Made by a program: the position numbers and the translations under genes. A DNA stretch of 64,000 nucleotides from an uncultured Clostridia bacterium. Its GTDB lineage: Bacteria; Bacillota; Clostridia; Christensenellales; Aristaeellaceae. The stretch is taken from the NCBI GenBank assembly GCA_934636425.1, contig CAKUAV010000001.1, forward strand, positions 26,264 through 90,263, read 5' to 3'. The notes beneath the pieces are model-generated. The model saw nothing but the letters and a program-made list of their open reading frames with translations. It made no database searches and was not told where the DNA came from. Below are positions 28,474 to 36,401 of this stretch, piece by piece; within the stretch, counting starts at the first letter, position 1, and every line of letters begins with the position of its first letter.

Positions 28474-29496
28474 TTACTGCGCCGTTCCCTTGAGAATCTC
28501 AACCGCCCTTTTGTAATGCTCGAGCCGCCTGCAGTCCGGCTTTGCGTCCGCGCCGAGCGTCGGGCAGACATAGCCGCCCTCTTCAAATTCATTCCAGGCA
28601 AACGAAAGCACATGGCCGCTCTTCACATATCGGCCGTTTTCCTCCATCCAGATTTTCAGAGCGCGCGCCGCCGCCTCAAAGCCGTTTCCGTCGTTGTCCT
28701 CAACGTAGACTCTGTCGGGATAGGCCGCCCACGGCGTGGGGCGCTCAAAGCGCGGCGTGGGATTCCAGCCCGTCGAAAACTCGGGAATGAGCTGCAAGCC
28801 GTATTCTTTGCGCGCCTCGTTGTTCTTCATCACGTTTTCGGCAAAGGCGGCATAGCCGCTCTCGCCGGAGGAGCCGTCTGCATAGGTCGACGCCGCGTCC
28901 GCCAGAGAATAGTCCTTCCCGTCCGGCTCGTTGCCGAAGATGCAGACGTACGCCTCCAGACCGACGCTTCTCGCCGCCGCGCGCACATTCTGAATATGGT
29001 CGACGCAATACCCGCCGAAAATGAACACCAGCGGCCGGCCGTCAATTTTGTGATAATACGGCTTTGTCATGGCCAGCGCCAGCTTCTCCCAATCGGCCGC
29101 GCTGTAGCCGTGCATCCCCAGTATGATGGCGCACAGGTCGATTCTGTCGTTCATCGGGCTGCTCTCGAACAGATGACGCGCCCGGTTGAGCTCGTGAATA
29201 TAGGGTCGTATGGCCTCGTACCGATTGCCGCCGGGCAGCTCGGGTTCAAGCGCCTCCTCCGTATACCAGCAGTAGGCAAAATAGTCTATGCCCGCGTCGA
29301 TGGCAAATTGCAGCTCGCGGTCATAGTCCCGCTGCGTGCGCTCGGGAAAGCGCCAGCCGTCGCCGTCCTTCACGGCATAATAGGGCAGGCGGCTCTTCCA
29401 TTTCTCGCGGCCCAGCGAATTCATCGCCCAGTGGCCGAAAAACGTGTCCTCCGTCAATCCCGCGTCCCAGTTAATCATGCCAACCTTAACATCCAT
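28474..29496 (-). CDS. GH99-like / WbsX-type putative glycosidase
   Basis: A 340-residue TIM-barrel-type protein. Features of the GH99-like (WbsX) group are the Asp-Tyr-Phe-Ala-Tyr segment DAGIDYFAYCWY in the first half and the late AWNEFEEGG motif with likely acidic catalytic residues. GH99 enzymes are endo-alpha-mannosidases, but many members of the wider group are uncharacterised and occur with polysaccharide genes. There is no signal peptide. ATG 29496 is chosen because GAGGAGG lies 7 nt upstream; the longer frame to 29643 has no site. It is a single gene ending at a strong bidirectional terminator. Confidence 0.75.
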   Translation of the reverse strand: MDVKVGMINWDAGLTEDTFFGHWAMNSLGREKWKSRLPYYAVKDGDGWRFPERTQRDYDRELQFAIDAGIDYFAYCWYTEEALEPELPGGNRYEAIRPYIHELNRARHLFESSPMNDRIDLCAIILGMHGYSAADWEKLALAMTKPYYHKIDGRPLVFIFGGYCVDHIQNVRAAARSVGLEAYVCIFGNEPDGKDYSLADAASTYADGSSGESGYAAFAENVMKNNEARKEYGLQLIPEFSTGWNPTPRFERPTPWAAYPDRVYVEDNDGNGFEAAARALKIWMEENGRYVKSGHVLSFAWNEFEEGGYVCPTLGADAKPDCRRLEHYKRAVEILKGTAQ

Positions 29497-29773
29497 ATTC
29501 TGTCCTCCTCTGGCATACGTTTCAAAAAAATAGGGCACATGCGCAGTCAAACAAGCCCTTGTCAGCCGGATAAACCGGCGCGCTCCTGCGGCAATACGGC
29601 CCGAATCCCGCCGCCACTGCGTCCGAAAAAGGAGAGATTGCAATCTTCCAGCGGATTTTTCGCGGCGCTCGACGTCCGAGGAATCCGAGCCGCAATCCAG
29701 TGTTGAGCGCTCAGCGGCGCTGAATCGAGTTTTCGTGCGCCGCCCCTGCGCCCGGAACCGCTCTCTGAATGTC

Positions 29774-31789
29774 TCAGTGAATCAGCAGCGCGGCGCGCTC
29801 CATCATGCGCCTGAGCTGTTCCTCGATCGACGCGGCGATGTCGCGCACCATGGCCTGCACGCTCTGCGAAGGCGGGTCGATCTCGCGCATGAGCTGGCTC
29901 TCTACGCCCGCTCTGATCTCGCCGCGGCGCCTGTTCAGGCTCTTTTTGAAAAAGCGCGGCGTGATCATGCGGCGCACGCCCAGCGGCAGCTCCGCCCTGC
30001 GCAGCATCCTTTCGGCCGTCTCCGTGCCGATCACCGCGGCCAGCAGCCCCACCAGAAAGCCGACCGCCAGCCCGGGCGCGCCCGCCGCCATCAGCGCCAG
30101 TCCGCTCCCGCCCAGTATGGCCGCCATCAGCGAGGCCACAATCACGTCGATCAGCGCCTTGATCTGATCCATTCTGAGCAGCTCGCCCGCGCTCACCTCG
30201 AGCTGCGACACGCCCACGCCCAGCGTATCGGGCAGGCGCAGCGACGTGCGCGGCAGGTCAAACTGATCGCAGATCGGATCGGTCAGCATTTCCATATCCG
30301 GGCGCAGCTTCAAGACCCAATCGCTCACAGCAGGGCGCAGCGCGTCGGCCAGACGGCCGTCCTCCGCCATGCGCTGAAGGCGCGCCGTCAGCTCCGCGCC
30401 GATGTCGTTGAACGTCTTCAGCCCGCCGCCGCGCCACAATTCGAACACCTCGGGCGCAAGCGAATCCAGCAGAAGGTCGGTCAGCGGCGCGGACACCGCC
30501 GTAAACAGCGCGCTCAGACGCGAGAGCACCATGTTCTCCATGTCGTCTGAGCGGATCAGCGCGTCCACCGCCGCCTCGAAGCCGCGCGTCTTCTGATCGA
30601 TGCGCAGCGCATAGCACAGCCCGCGCGCAATCGAAAATTCCGGCTCCAGCGCGCGCAGAACCTGCGCGTCCGGAAAGAGCGCCTTCGCCCGATCCCCGAT
30701 CATGGGCATGCGCGACGCGCCGCCGGTCAGCAGTATGATCTGCGGCATTTCGCCGTCCAGCCGGTTCACGGCCTCATTCAGAGCGCGATCGTACGCGTCC
30801 GTGAAGGAGATTCCTCCCAGCGTGTCCACGCCCTGCGAGAGAATCGCCGCCATGTCCGCGTCGTTGCAGGCAATGTCGAGCGTCAGCGGCTTTCGGCCGG
30901 CGTAGATTTTGACCGCCGATTCCGCCCGAGCCGCACCGCCGCGCGCCGCCTGCGTGAAATACATCTCCTTGACCCGCCGCGCCTCAAATTCGCAGCGTGC
31001 GCGGTACTGCAGAAAACGCTCGAGCGCCTCCTCGACCTGCGCCCGCTCGGGGCTTCTGCGCACGTTTCTCTCCAGCAGCAGCCGGTCGATCAGCCCGCCG
31101 CCCAGGCTGACCGCGCCGAAATCGCACACCGTCAGGCTGCGCTCGGCCAGATCGGAAACAAACGTGAAGTCGATCGTCGACGAGCCCGCGTCGATGATCA
31201 GCGTGGGCAGCGTCAGCAGATCGTCCGACACGCGCAGTTCGCCCGACTCCCGCGCGAACATGAACGCCGCGCGCGATTCGCTGACCACATCGCAGTGAAC
31301 CATGCCGGCGCGCTCGAACAGCCTTTTATACGCCGCGCGCGTCTCCTGAGGCCATCCCGAGGGGCAGCCGATGAAAAAGCAGGCCGTTTCCGGAGTTTCC
31401 AGCCGGCCGTCCTTCATGAGCTGGGAGAGTATCTCCCGCGCGAACATGACGATCAGCGCGCCCGCGCCGGCTTCGTCTGTGAGATAGCGGCTCTTGAAGC
31501 GCAGCTCCAGCCAGTCCGCGCCGCTCAGATGGCAGGCCTCCTCGCCGATGAACAGCCCGCGCTCCGGATGCGAGGCCAGCGCCGTGATGACGCTCTTTCG
31601 CCCGCGCAGCTCAATCATCTGCGGCTCGACGCGTCTGCCCGCGCGCATCCAGGCCACGGCGCTCTCGCCGTCGCCCAGATCGAAGCCGAAATAGTCGGTG
31701 ATCGCCGGATCCGTGTTTTCCGGGATGTTTCCCGGGATGTTTTCCGAAACGCCTTCGGGAATCTTTTTTTCGATGATCGGGTTTTCCAT
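29774..31789 (-). CDS. Hsp70-like ATPase with C-terminal membrane segments
   Basis: A 671-residue protein whose first 400 or so residues are an actin/Hsp70-type ATPase: phosphate-1 loop FGFDLGDGESAV, phosphate-2 LIIDAGSSTIDFTFV and the adenosine motif LLTGGASRMPM. The C-terminal part lacks a recognisable DnaK substrate-binding domain. It instead has a helical stretch and a hydrophobic hairpin at about 535-590 (ALIDVIVASLMAAILGGSGL, GLAVGFLVGLLAAVIG), suggesting membrane attachment. The N-terminus has a short repeat (ENIPGNIPENT). ATG 31789 has AGGAG about 10 nt upstream. The gene upstream on the same strand, 32124-32936, is probably its partner. Function unknown; it is not the housekeeping DnaK. 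Confidence 0.85.
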   Translation of the reverse strand: MENPIIEKKIPEGVSENIPGNIPENTDPAITDYFGFDLGDGESAVAWMRAGRRVEPQMIELRGRKSVITALASHPERGLFIGEEACHLSGADWLELRFKSRYLTDEAGAGALIVMFAREILSQLMKDGRLETPETACFFIGCPSGWPQETRAAYKRLFERAGMVHCDVVSESRAAFMFARESGELRVSDDLLTLPTLIIDAGSSTIDFTFVSDLAERSLTVCDFGAVSLGGGLIDRLLLERNVRRSPERAQVEEALERFLQYRARCEFEARRVKEMYFTQAARGGAARAESAVKIYAGRKPLTLDIACNDADMAAILSQGVDTLGGISFTDAYDRALNEAVNRLDGEMPQIILLTGGASRMPMIGDRAKALFPDAQVLRALEPEFSIARGLCYALRIDQKTRGFEAAVDALIRSDDMENMVLSRLSALFTAVSAPLTDLLLDSLAPEVFELWRGGGLKTFNDIGAELTARLQRMAEDGRLADALRPAVSDWVLKLRPDMEMLTDPICDQFDLPRTSLRLPDTLGVGVSQLEVSAGELLRMDQIKALIDVIVASLMAAILGGSGLALMAAGAPGLAVGFLVGLLAAVIGTETAERMLRRAELPLGVRRMITPRFFKKSLNRRRGEIRAGVESQLMREIDPPSQSVQAMVRDIAASIEEQLRRMMERAALLIH

Positions 31790-31864
31790 ATTCGGATGTT
31801 CTCCTGTTGTCCGCTGAATAATCGCGCCTGAAAAGCGCGCGGCGGCAAATCGCCGCACTTATCG

Positions 31865-32096
31865 TTCACGCGCAAAGCGCATCGCTTCCGGCATATCTCT
31901 TCCACGCGCCCGCCGCGCCATTCACGCGCAAACGCACGCTTCCGGCGCATCGCTCCCACGCGCTCGCCGCGCCGTTCACGCGCAAAGCGCACGCTTCCGG
32001 CATATCGCTTCCACGCGCCCGCCGCGCCGTTCACGCGCAAAGCGCACGCTTCCGGCATATCTCTTCCACGCGCCCGCCGCGCCGTTCACGCGCAAA
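31865..32096. repeat. 55-bp tandem repeat, four full copies plus a partial fifth
   Basis: Units begin with TTCACGCGCAAA at 31865, 31921, 31975, 32030 and 32085 (periods 56, 54, 55, 55). The shared unit contains CGCACGCTTCCGGCATATC and CCACGCGCCCGCCGCGCC. The array occupies most of the 334-bp gap between the Hsp70-like gene and its upstream partner. A 55-bp period is not a multiple of three and the array is not inside a called gene. Confidence 0.95.
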
Positions 32097-32123
32097 ACCA
32101 TCGACCCATGCGGGCAGCGCTCC

Positions 32124-32936
32124 TCACAGCTCCTCGGTCGCCTGTCCGCGCGCCAGCACGCGCTCGCCCTGCATCACGGCGGGGCGTATTGTCAGATCGG
32201 GCTGCGTGCCGGGAAAGAGATCGAAATAATCGCGCGTTTCGGGCGAATACTCCACCAGCCGCACGCCCTCGTCGTTCAGCGCGGCGGCGATCTGCGGCGC
32301 GGCCTTGAGCGCGTATTCGCCATCCCCGGTATAGACCGCCTCCATCAGCATCTGAATCGGCTGGAGCAGCTCGCCGGTCACGCGCGGCGCGTCGGTGGGC
32401 AGCGCGGTCTGTTCGCGGTCGATCTGCTCGAGCGCGTCGCCTATGGACGACATCAGCCGGTCGACAAGCCGCATCAGCTCGTAGACATTCGGCCGCGTGG
32501 CCTGCGTCACGACGGTCTGCGCCCTTTCGGCGGGCTTCAGCATGGCGCGCGCCGCCCCCGCCGCGCAGGAAATCAGCGCCAGCATGGCGGCGGCGGTCTG
32601 CCCGGCGAGCATCAGCCACGCCGTCAGCACGGCGCCCGTGCCCGCCGCCGTCCATGAAAGAATCGCGGCGAGCCGCTCACGCCGATCCGCCTTGCCGCCG
32701 TCCTCGATGCGCGCGTCGGCCTCCGTCACGCTCATCATGAGCAGCGCGGCGCGTTTGGCCGCGTCGAAGAGCCGGTCGGCCTCGCGGCGCGCGGCGGCGT
32801 CGGGCAGCGCGGCGCGGGTCTCCATGCGCACCTGCTCGAGCGCGCCCGCCAGACAATCGGCGGCGGCCTTTGCGTCCGAACAGGCTGTCAGCGCCCTTTC
32901 GAGCGCGTCGCGTCGGCGTTCATAGGCTTCCAGCAT
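32124..32936 (-). CDS. Uncharacterised membrane protein, probable partner of the Hsp70-like ATPase
   Basis: I do not recognise a named family. The 270-residue protein has an N-terminal charged, probably coiled-coil region (1-85), two close membrane segments (about 90-135: ILSWTAAGTGAVLTAWLMLA and MLALISCAAGAARAML) and a C-terminal soluble domain. Its ending, LTIRPAVMQGERVLARGQA, resembles the final strands of GrpE (..RVLRPAMV..). A nucleotide-exchange or regulatory role towards the adjacent Hsp70-like protein is therefore possible, but this is inference from a short similarity. ATG 32936 has GGGAGG 7 nt upstream. Both proteins having membrane segments supports a shared complex. Confidence 0.7.
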   Translation of the reverse strand: MLEAYERRRDALERALTACSDAKAAADCLAGALEQVRMETRAALPDAAARREADRLFDAAKRAALLMMSVTEADARIEDGGKADRRERLAAILSWTAAGTGAVLTAWLMLAGQTAAAMLALISCAAGAARAMLKPAERAQTVVTQATRPNVYELMRLVDRLMSSIGDALEQIDREQTALPTDAPRVTGELLQPIQMLMEAVYTGDGEYALKAAPQIAAALNDEGVRLVEYSPETRDYFDLFPGTQPDLTIRPAVMQGERVLARGQATEEL

Positions 32937-33099
32937 CGTTTATCCTCCCAGTTCTGCGCGAAAAGGCGCGCTCCGGCCTTCCGTCAAAAATAATTCTTCA
33001 CGAACACGCTTGGAATCAGCGCGCATTTTTTCTCCCGCCCGGCGCGGCTTCGCCGTGAATGACCGGCGGCGCAGAAATCCGCCGCGCATTGCCGCTTCG

Positions 33100-33290
33100 A
33101 CCGTCAAGGAGCGCGCCGCGGCTTTTTGCGATTGAGACAAAAAACAGCAATGCAGCGAACTCATGCGCAAAAACAGCGGCAAGCCGGTGGACAGGGAATC
33201 AAGCTCCCCCGCCGCTGCCCCACCATAAACGCCGCCGGGTACGACTGGAAATTCGAGAGATCTTTCACCCTCTCGAGCTCTCCAATATTT
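33100..33290 (-). repeat. Dispersed intergenic repeat, copy B (related to 26.9-27.1 kb)
   Basis: On the minus strand from about 33270 this reads CTCTCGAATTTCCAGTCGTA followed by CCCGGCGGCGTT and, further on, GGGGAGCTTG and TTTTTTGTCTCA, matching copy A in order. The corresponding frame stays open (SLEFPVVPGGVYGG to CCFLSQSQKAAARS). It sits in the 478-bp gap between recO and the Hsp70-partner gene. I see no ribosome binding site for it and do not call a gene. The rest of that gap shows nothing recognisable. Confidence 0.6.
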
Positions 33291-33414
33291 TTCGACAGTC
33301 GCCGCGCCCATTTCGGAGCGCGTCAGAATCGATTCCAAACAGCGCCGCCCGCTCCGTCCAATGCGTCCAAAATCTGCGGCGCGCTGCGATGAACGTCCGA
33401 AAGCCGCGAAATGT

Positions 33415-34137
33415 TCAGGGCAGCTCCGGCCAGTCGATTTTGATGCGCCGATCGATGCGCCGCGCGACGAAGGGCCGGTACAGCCGCGCCGCCTCGGGCC
33501 AGTCGGGATGTCCGTCCAGCTTGGGGATCACATTGTAGTCGGTCAGCGGCGCGCGCAGCATGATCCGCCGCGCGCCGTTCGAGATAGGCGGCGCGTCCGA
33601 GGGACAGTTCAGGCAGATCACGCCGCCGCGCTCCGCGTCAAAGCGCGCCGCCCCATCCACGGCTCTGCCGCAGATCAGGCAGCGATCCATCTGCGGCCGA
33701 TAGCCCATCAGCGGCATATAGCGCATTTCAAAGCAGGCCGTGAGCAGCTCGGCGGGCAAATCGGAATAGCTCAGATGCGCCAGCGCCTTGAGCAGCAGAA
33801 AGAATATGTCGGGCGCGGCCTGACCGGGCAGCGCCGCCGCGTCGGCCAGACTGAGATAGTACATGCCGTGCATCAGCCGGTCGTAATTCAGACGCAGATC
33901 GTAATAGCTGTCCTTGATCTCGCACTGCGTGACCGAATGGCGCTCTCCCGACGCGTTGATCGTATACTGCCCGGCGCAGAACACCTCGCTCGCCCCGACG
34001 AGCGACGATCGCGGGCGGCGGCAGCCGCGGGCAATGGCGTCGATGCGGCCGTGTTCGGGCGAAAACAGCGTCAGCATCCGATCATAGTCGCGGTAGTCCG
34101 CGCGCCGCAGCACGATGGCGTCGGTCGTGTAGAGCAT
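33415..34137 (-). CDS. recO: DNA repair protein RecO
   Basis: RecO helps load RecA onto single-stranded DNA in the RecFOR pathway. The 240-residue protein has an N-terminal OB fold (TDAIVLRRADYRDYDRMLTLFS, a RecO signature) and a helical C-terminal half containing a zinc-binding pair, CLICG and CLNC. Its gene lies 6 bp downstream of era, the order usual in Bacillota. The start is near 34137, with the era stop just upstream. Length and motifs are normal. Confidence 0.95.
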   Translation of the reverse strand: MLYTTDAIVLRRADYRDYDRMLTLFSPEHGRIDAIARGCRRPRSSLVGASEVFCAGQYTINASGERHSVTQCEIKDSYYDLRLNYDRLMHGMYYLSLADAAALPGQAAPDIFFLLLKALAHLSYSDLPAELLTACFEMRYMPLMGYRPQMDRCLICGRAVDGAARFDAERGGVICLNCPSDAPPISNGARRIMLRAPLTDYNVIPKLDGHPDWPEAARLYRPFVARRIDRRIKIDWPELP

Positions 34138-34143
34138 AGGCCT

Positions 34144-35034
34144 TTACTCCTCGTAGCCGGTGGCGCGCAGATCGCTCTCGCGGTTGCGCCAGTCCTCGCG
34201 CACCTTGACCCAGAGCTTGAGCATCACGCGCGTGCCCATCATGCGCTCTATGTCCGCGCGCGCCTGAGAGCCTATGTCGTGCAGCATCCGTCCCTGCTTG
34301 CCGATGATGATCGCCTTGTGCGAGGCGCGCTCGCAGTATATGTTGGCGTGGATCTCGGTCAGGTTGTCGGACAGCTTTGTGATGGCCAGCATTTCCACGC
34401 CGATGCCGTGCGGGATCTCCTCGCGCAGAAGGCGCAGCGCCTTTTCGCGGATGATTTCGGCGCAGATCAGCCGCTCGGGCTGGTCGGTGATCATGTCGTC
34501 CGGAAAATACTTCGGCCCCTCGGGCATGGCCGCGGCGAGATAGTCGCGCAGCGTATCCATGTTGTCGCCGCGCGCCGCCGATATGGTCACAATCTGGTCG
34601 AAGCCCAGCCCTTTGAGGGTCTCCAGCTGCGGCATCAGCTTTTCGGGCGTCACGATGTCTATCTTATTGACGGCCAGAAAGCGCGGGCAGTTCATTTTCA
34701 GCACGTCCTCCATAACCGCCCGGTCGCCCGCGCCGATGTGCTGCGCGTCCACAACGCACAATACCGCGTCCACGCCCTCGCGCGCGTCGCTGGCCTGCTT
34801 CATCATGAATTCGCCCAGCTTGGTGCGCGGCTTGTGCAGGCCGGGGGTGTCCACAAACACCAGCTGCCAGTCGGGCGCTGTGGCCACGCCGAGGATCTTG
34901 TTGCGGGTGGTCTGCGGTTTGTTGGACACGATGGCGACCTTCTCGCCCACGAAATAGTTCATGATGCTCGATTTGCCCACGTTGGGGCGGCCGATGATCG
35001 CCACGAAGCCCGAATGAAACGCCTTGTTCTGCAT
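34144..35034 (-). CDS. era: GTPase Era
   Basis: Era is an essential GTPase that binds the 3' end of 16S rRNA during 30S assembly. The G motifs are G1 GRPNVGKSS, G3 DTPGLHKP and G4 NKID, followed by a C-terminal KH domain (IIIGKQGRMLHDIGSQAR). The length of 296 residues is typical. It has a GGAAGG site 9 nt before ATG 35034 and is followed directly by recO. In the usual order cdd precedes it; here the ybeY-cdd fusion is upstream but separated by 473 bp. Confidence 0.97.
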   Translation of the reverse strand: MQNKAFHSGFVAIIGRPNVGKSSIMNYFVGEKVAIVSNKPQTTRNKILGVATAPDWQLVFVDTPGLHKPRTKLGEFMMKQASDAREGVDAVLCVVDAQHIGAGDRAVMEDVLKMNCPRFLAVNKIDIVTPEKLMPQLETLKGLGFDQIVTISAARGDNMDTLRDYLAAAMPEGPKYFPDDMITDQPERLICAEIIREKALRLLREEIPHGIGVEMLAITKLSDNLTEIHANIYCERASHKAIIIGKQGRMLHDIGSQARADIERMMGTRVMLKLWVKVREDWRNRESDLRATGYEE

Positions 35035-35507
35035 ATGTATATACCTTCCCTTTCATCGCGCACCGGCTTCCGGCAGTGCGTCAGTCATTTTCTCTTCCGG
35101 GCAAGCGGAGCAAAAACTGCTCCCGTGCGGACAAAAGCGCTCCTTGGACGGCGCGTCCGCAAAACGCCGCCTGCGCACAGGGGAACCCCTTAAAAATACA
35201 ATTCAACTAACCCTTTTCAAAAACCACGGCGGTCAAATTCTCCAGCTCCGGCGCGCATCTCAAAAGACGAACCGCACGCTCAAGCGGTCTTTTCACCGGC
35301 GCTCGAATTCCATTAACTAAAAAAGCGTCTGGCAAAGGAAACTTGAAGTCCTCAGCTTTCTGCCGCCGAACCTGCGCTTCGGGGGACATTTCCCCACAAA
35401 ATTGCAAAACGCCCTATCCCGTCGAACCGCCCACTGGCAGACGCGGCGGCGCGGTTTCAGGCAGCCCGCCTTCAATCCGGCGGTGCAGAGTCCCACCCCG
35501 CGCGCCC
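35035..35507. other. Intergenic region between the ybeY-cdd fusion and era
   Basis: A 473-bp gap inside an otherwise tight gene block. A minus-strand frame at 35207-35407 (66 codons, ending PELENLTAVVFEKG) is open but has no clear ribosome binding site or known motif. It may be a relic or repeat. No promoter for era was identified. Confidence 0.4.
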
Positions 35508-36401
35508 TCAGCTCTTCAGATCCTCCGGCCCGAACGAGCGGGGCAGCAGCTCCTCGAGCGTCGCCGTCTCGAACGCGCCGCCCCTCTTCCCCACGATGAC
35601 GCGCAGATCGCCCGATGCGAACTCGCGCAGCACCTGCCGGCAGATGCCGCACGGCCATGCCGGCTTTTCGTCGCCCGCGATGGCGATGGCGGTAAAGCGG
35701 CGCGCGCCCTCGGAGACGGCCTTCGACACGGCGCACCGCTCGGCGCATATGGTCGCGCCCAGAGACGCGTTTTCGATATTGCAGCCGGTAAACACGCGGC
35801 CGTCCTCCGCCTGAAGGCACGCGCCCACATGGAAATGCGAATAGGGCGCATAGGCCGAATCGAGCATATTGCAGGCCGCCTCGAACAGCGCCTGATCGTC
35901 ATAGGCCGCGTCCTCGCGGGTCAGTCCAAGCGTCCGCATGGCTTGTTCCTCCATGGCGCGCATTTTCGCCTTGTCGGAATCGGTCATGTGGTCGTAGCCG
36001 CACAGATGCAGCATGGCGTGCGCCGTGAGATAGCCCAGCTCGCGCGCCAGAGAATGGCCGAACTCCTGCGCCTGAGCGCGCGCCCGGTCGACAGAAATCA
36101 CAATGTCGCCCAGAAAGCACAGTCCGCTGTCCGGGTCGTATTCGCGGCGTATGAGATCGGCGCTGTCTCTGGCCGTCTCGCCCGGGCGATAGTTCACGCT
36201 GGGGAAGGACAGCACGTCGGTCGGCCTGTCCACGCCCCGCTCCCTGCGGTTGATTTCATGGATGGTCTCGTCGTCCACGACGCGCACATACGCCCCGACG
36301 TTCTCTACGCCCTCCAGCCGGCACACAGCCTCGGCCGCGCGCTCCATGAGATCGGACGCAGAGGCGGGCATATCGCTGATGCAGCATTCAATGTCAAGCA
36401 T
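35508..36401 (-). CDS. Fusion of endoribonuclease YbeY and cytidine deaminase
   Basis: Residues 1 to about 160 are YbeY, the metal-dependent RNase of 16S rRNA maturation and ribosome quality control, with zinc ligands H128, H132 and H138 in HAMLHLCGYDH and the TDVLSFPS block. Residues about 165-297 are a complete cytidine deaminase (Cdd), which converts cytidine/deoxycytidine to uridine forms. Its motifs are CNIENAS, the catalytic C219-A-E221 and PCGIC (C251, C254). The two are in one continuous frame without an internal stop. In many Bacillota they are separate genes with dgkA between them; dgkA is absent here. The start overlaps pgpH by 8 bp. Confidence 0.93.
   Translation of the reverse strand: MLDIECCISDMPASASDLMERAAEAVCRLEGVENVGAYVRVVDDETIHEINRRERGVDRPTDVLSFPSVNYRPGETARDSADLIRREYDPDSGLCFLGDIVISVDRARAQAQEFGHSLARELGYLTAHAMLHLCGYDHMTDSDKAKMRAMEEQAMRTLGLTREDAAYDDQALFEAACNMLDSAYAPYSHFHVGACLQAEDGRVFTGCNIENASLGATICAERCAVSKAVSEGARRFTAIAIAGDEKPAWPCGICRQVLREFASGDLRVIVGKRGGAFETATLEELLPRSFGPEDLKS

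Noticed and set aside
31865..32096. CRISPR array
   Set aside because: The units are directly tandem and similar over their whole length, with no unique spacers and no cas genes nearby.
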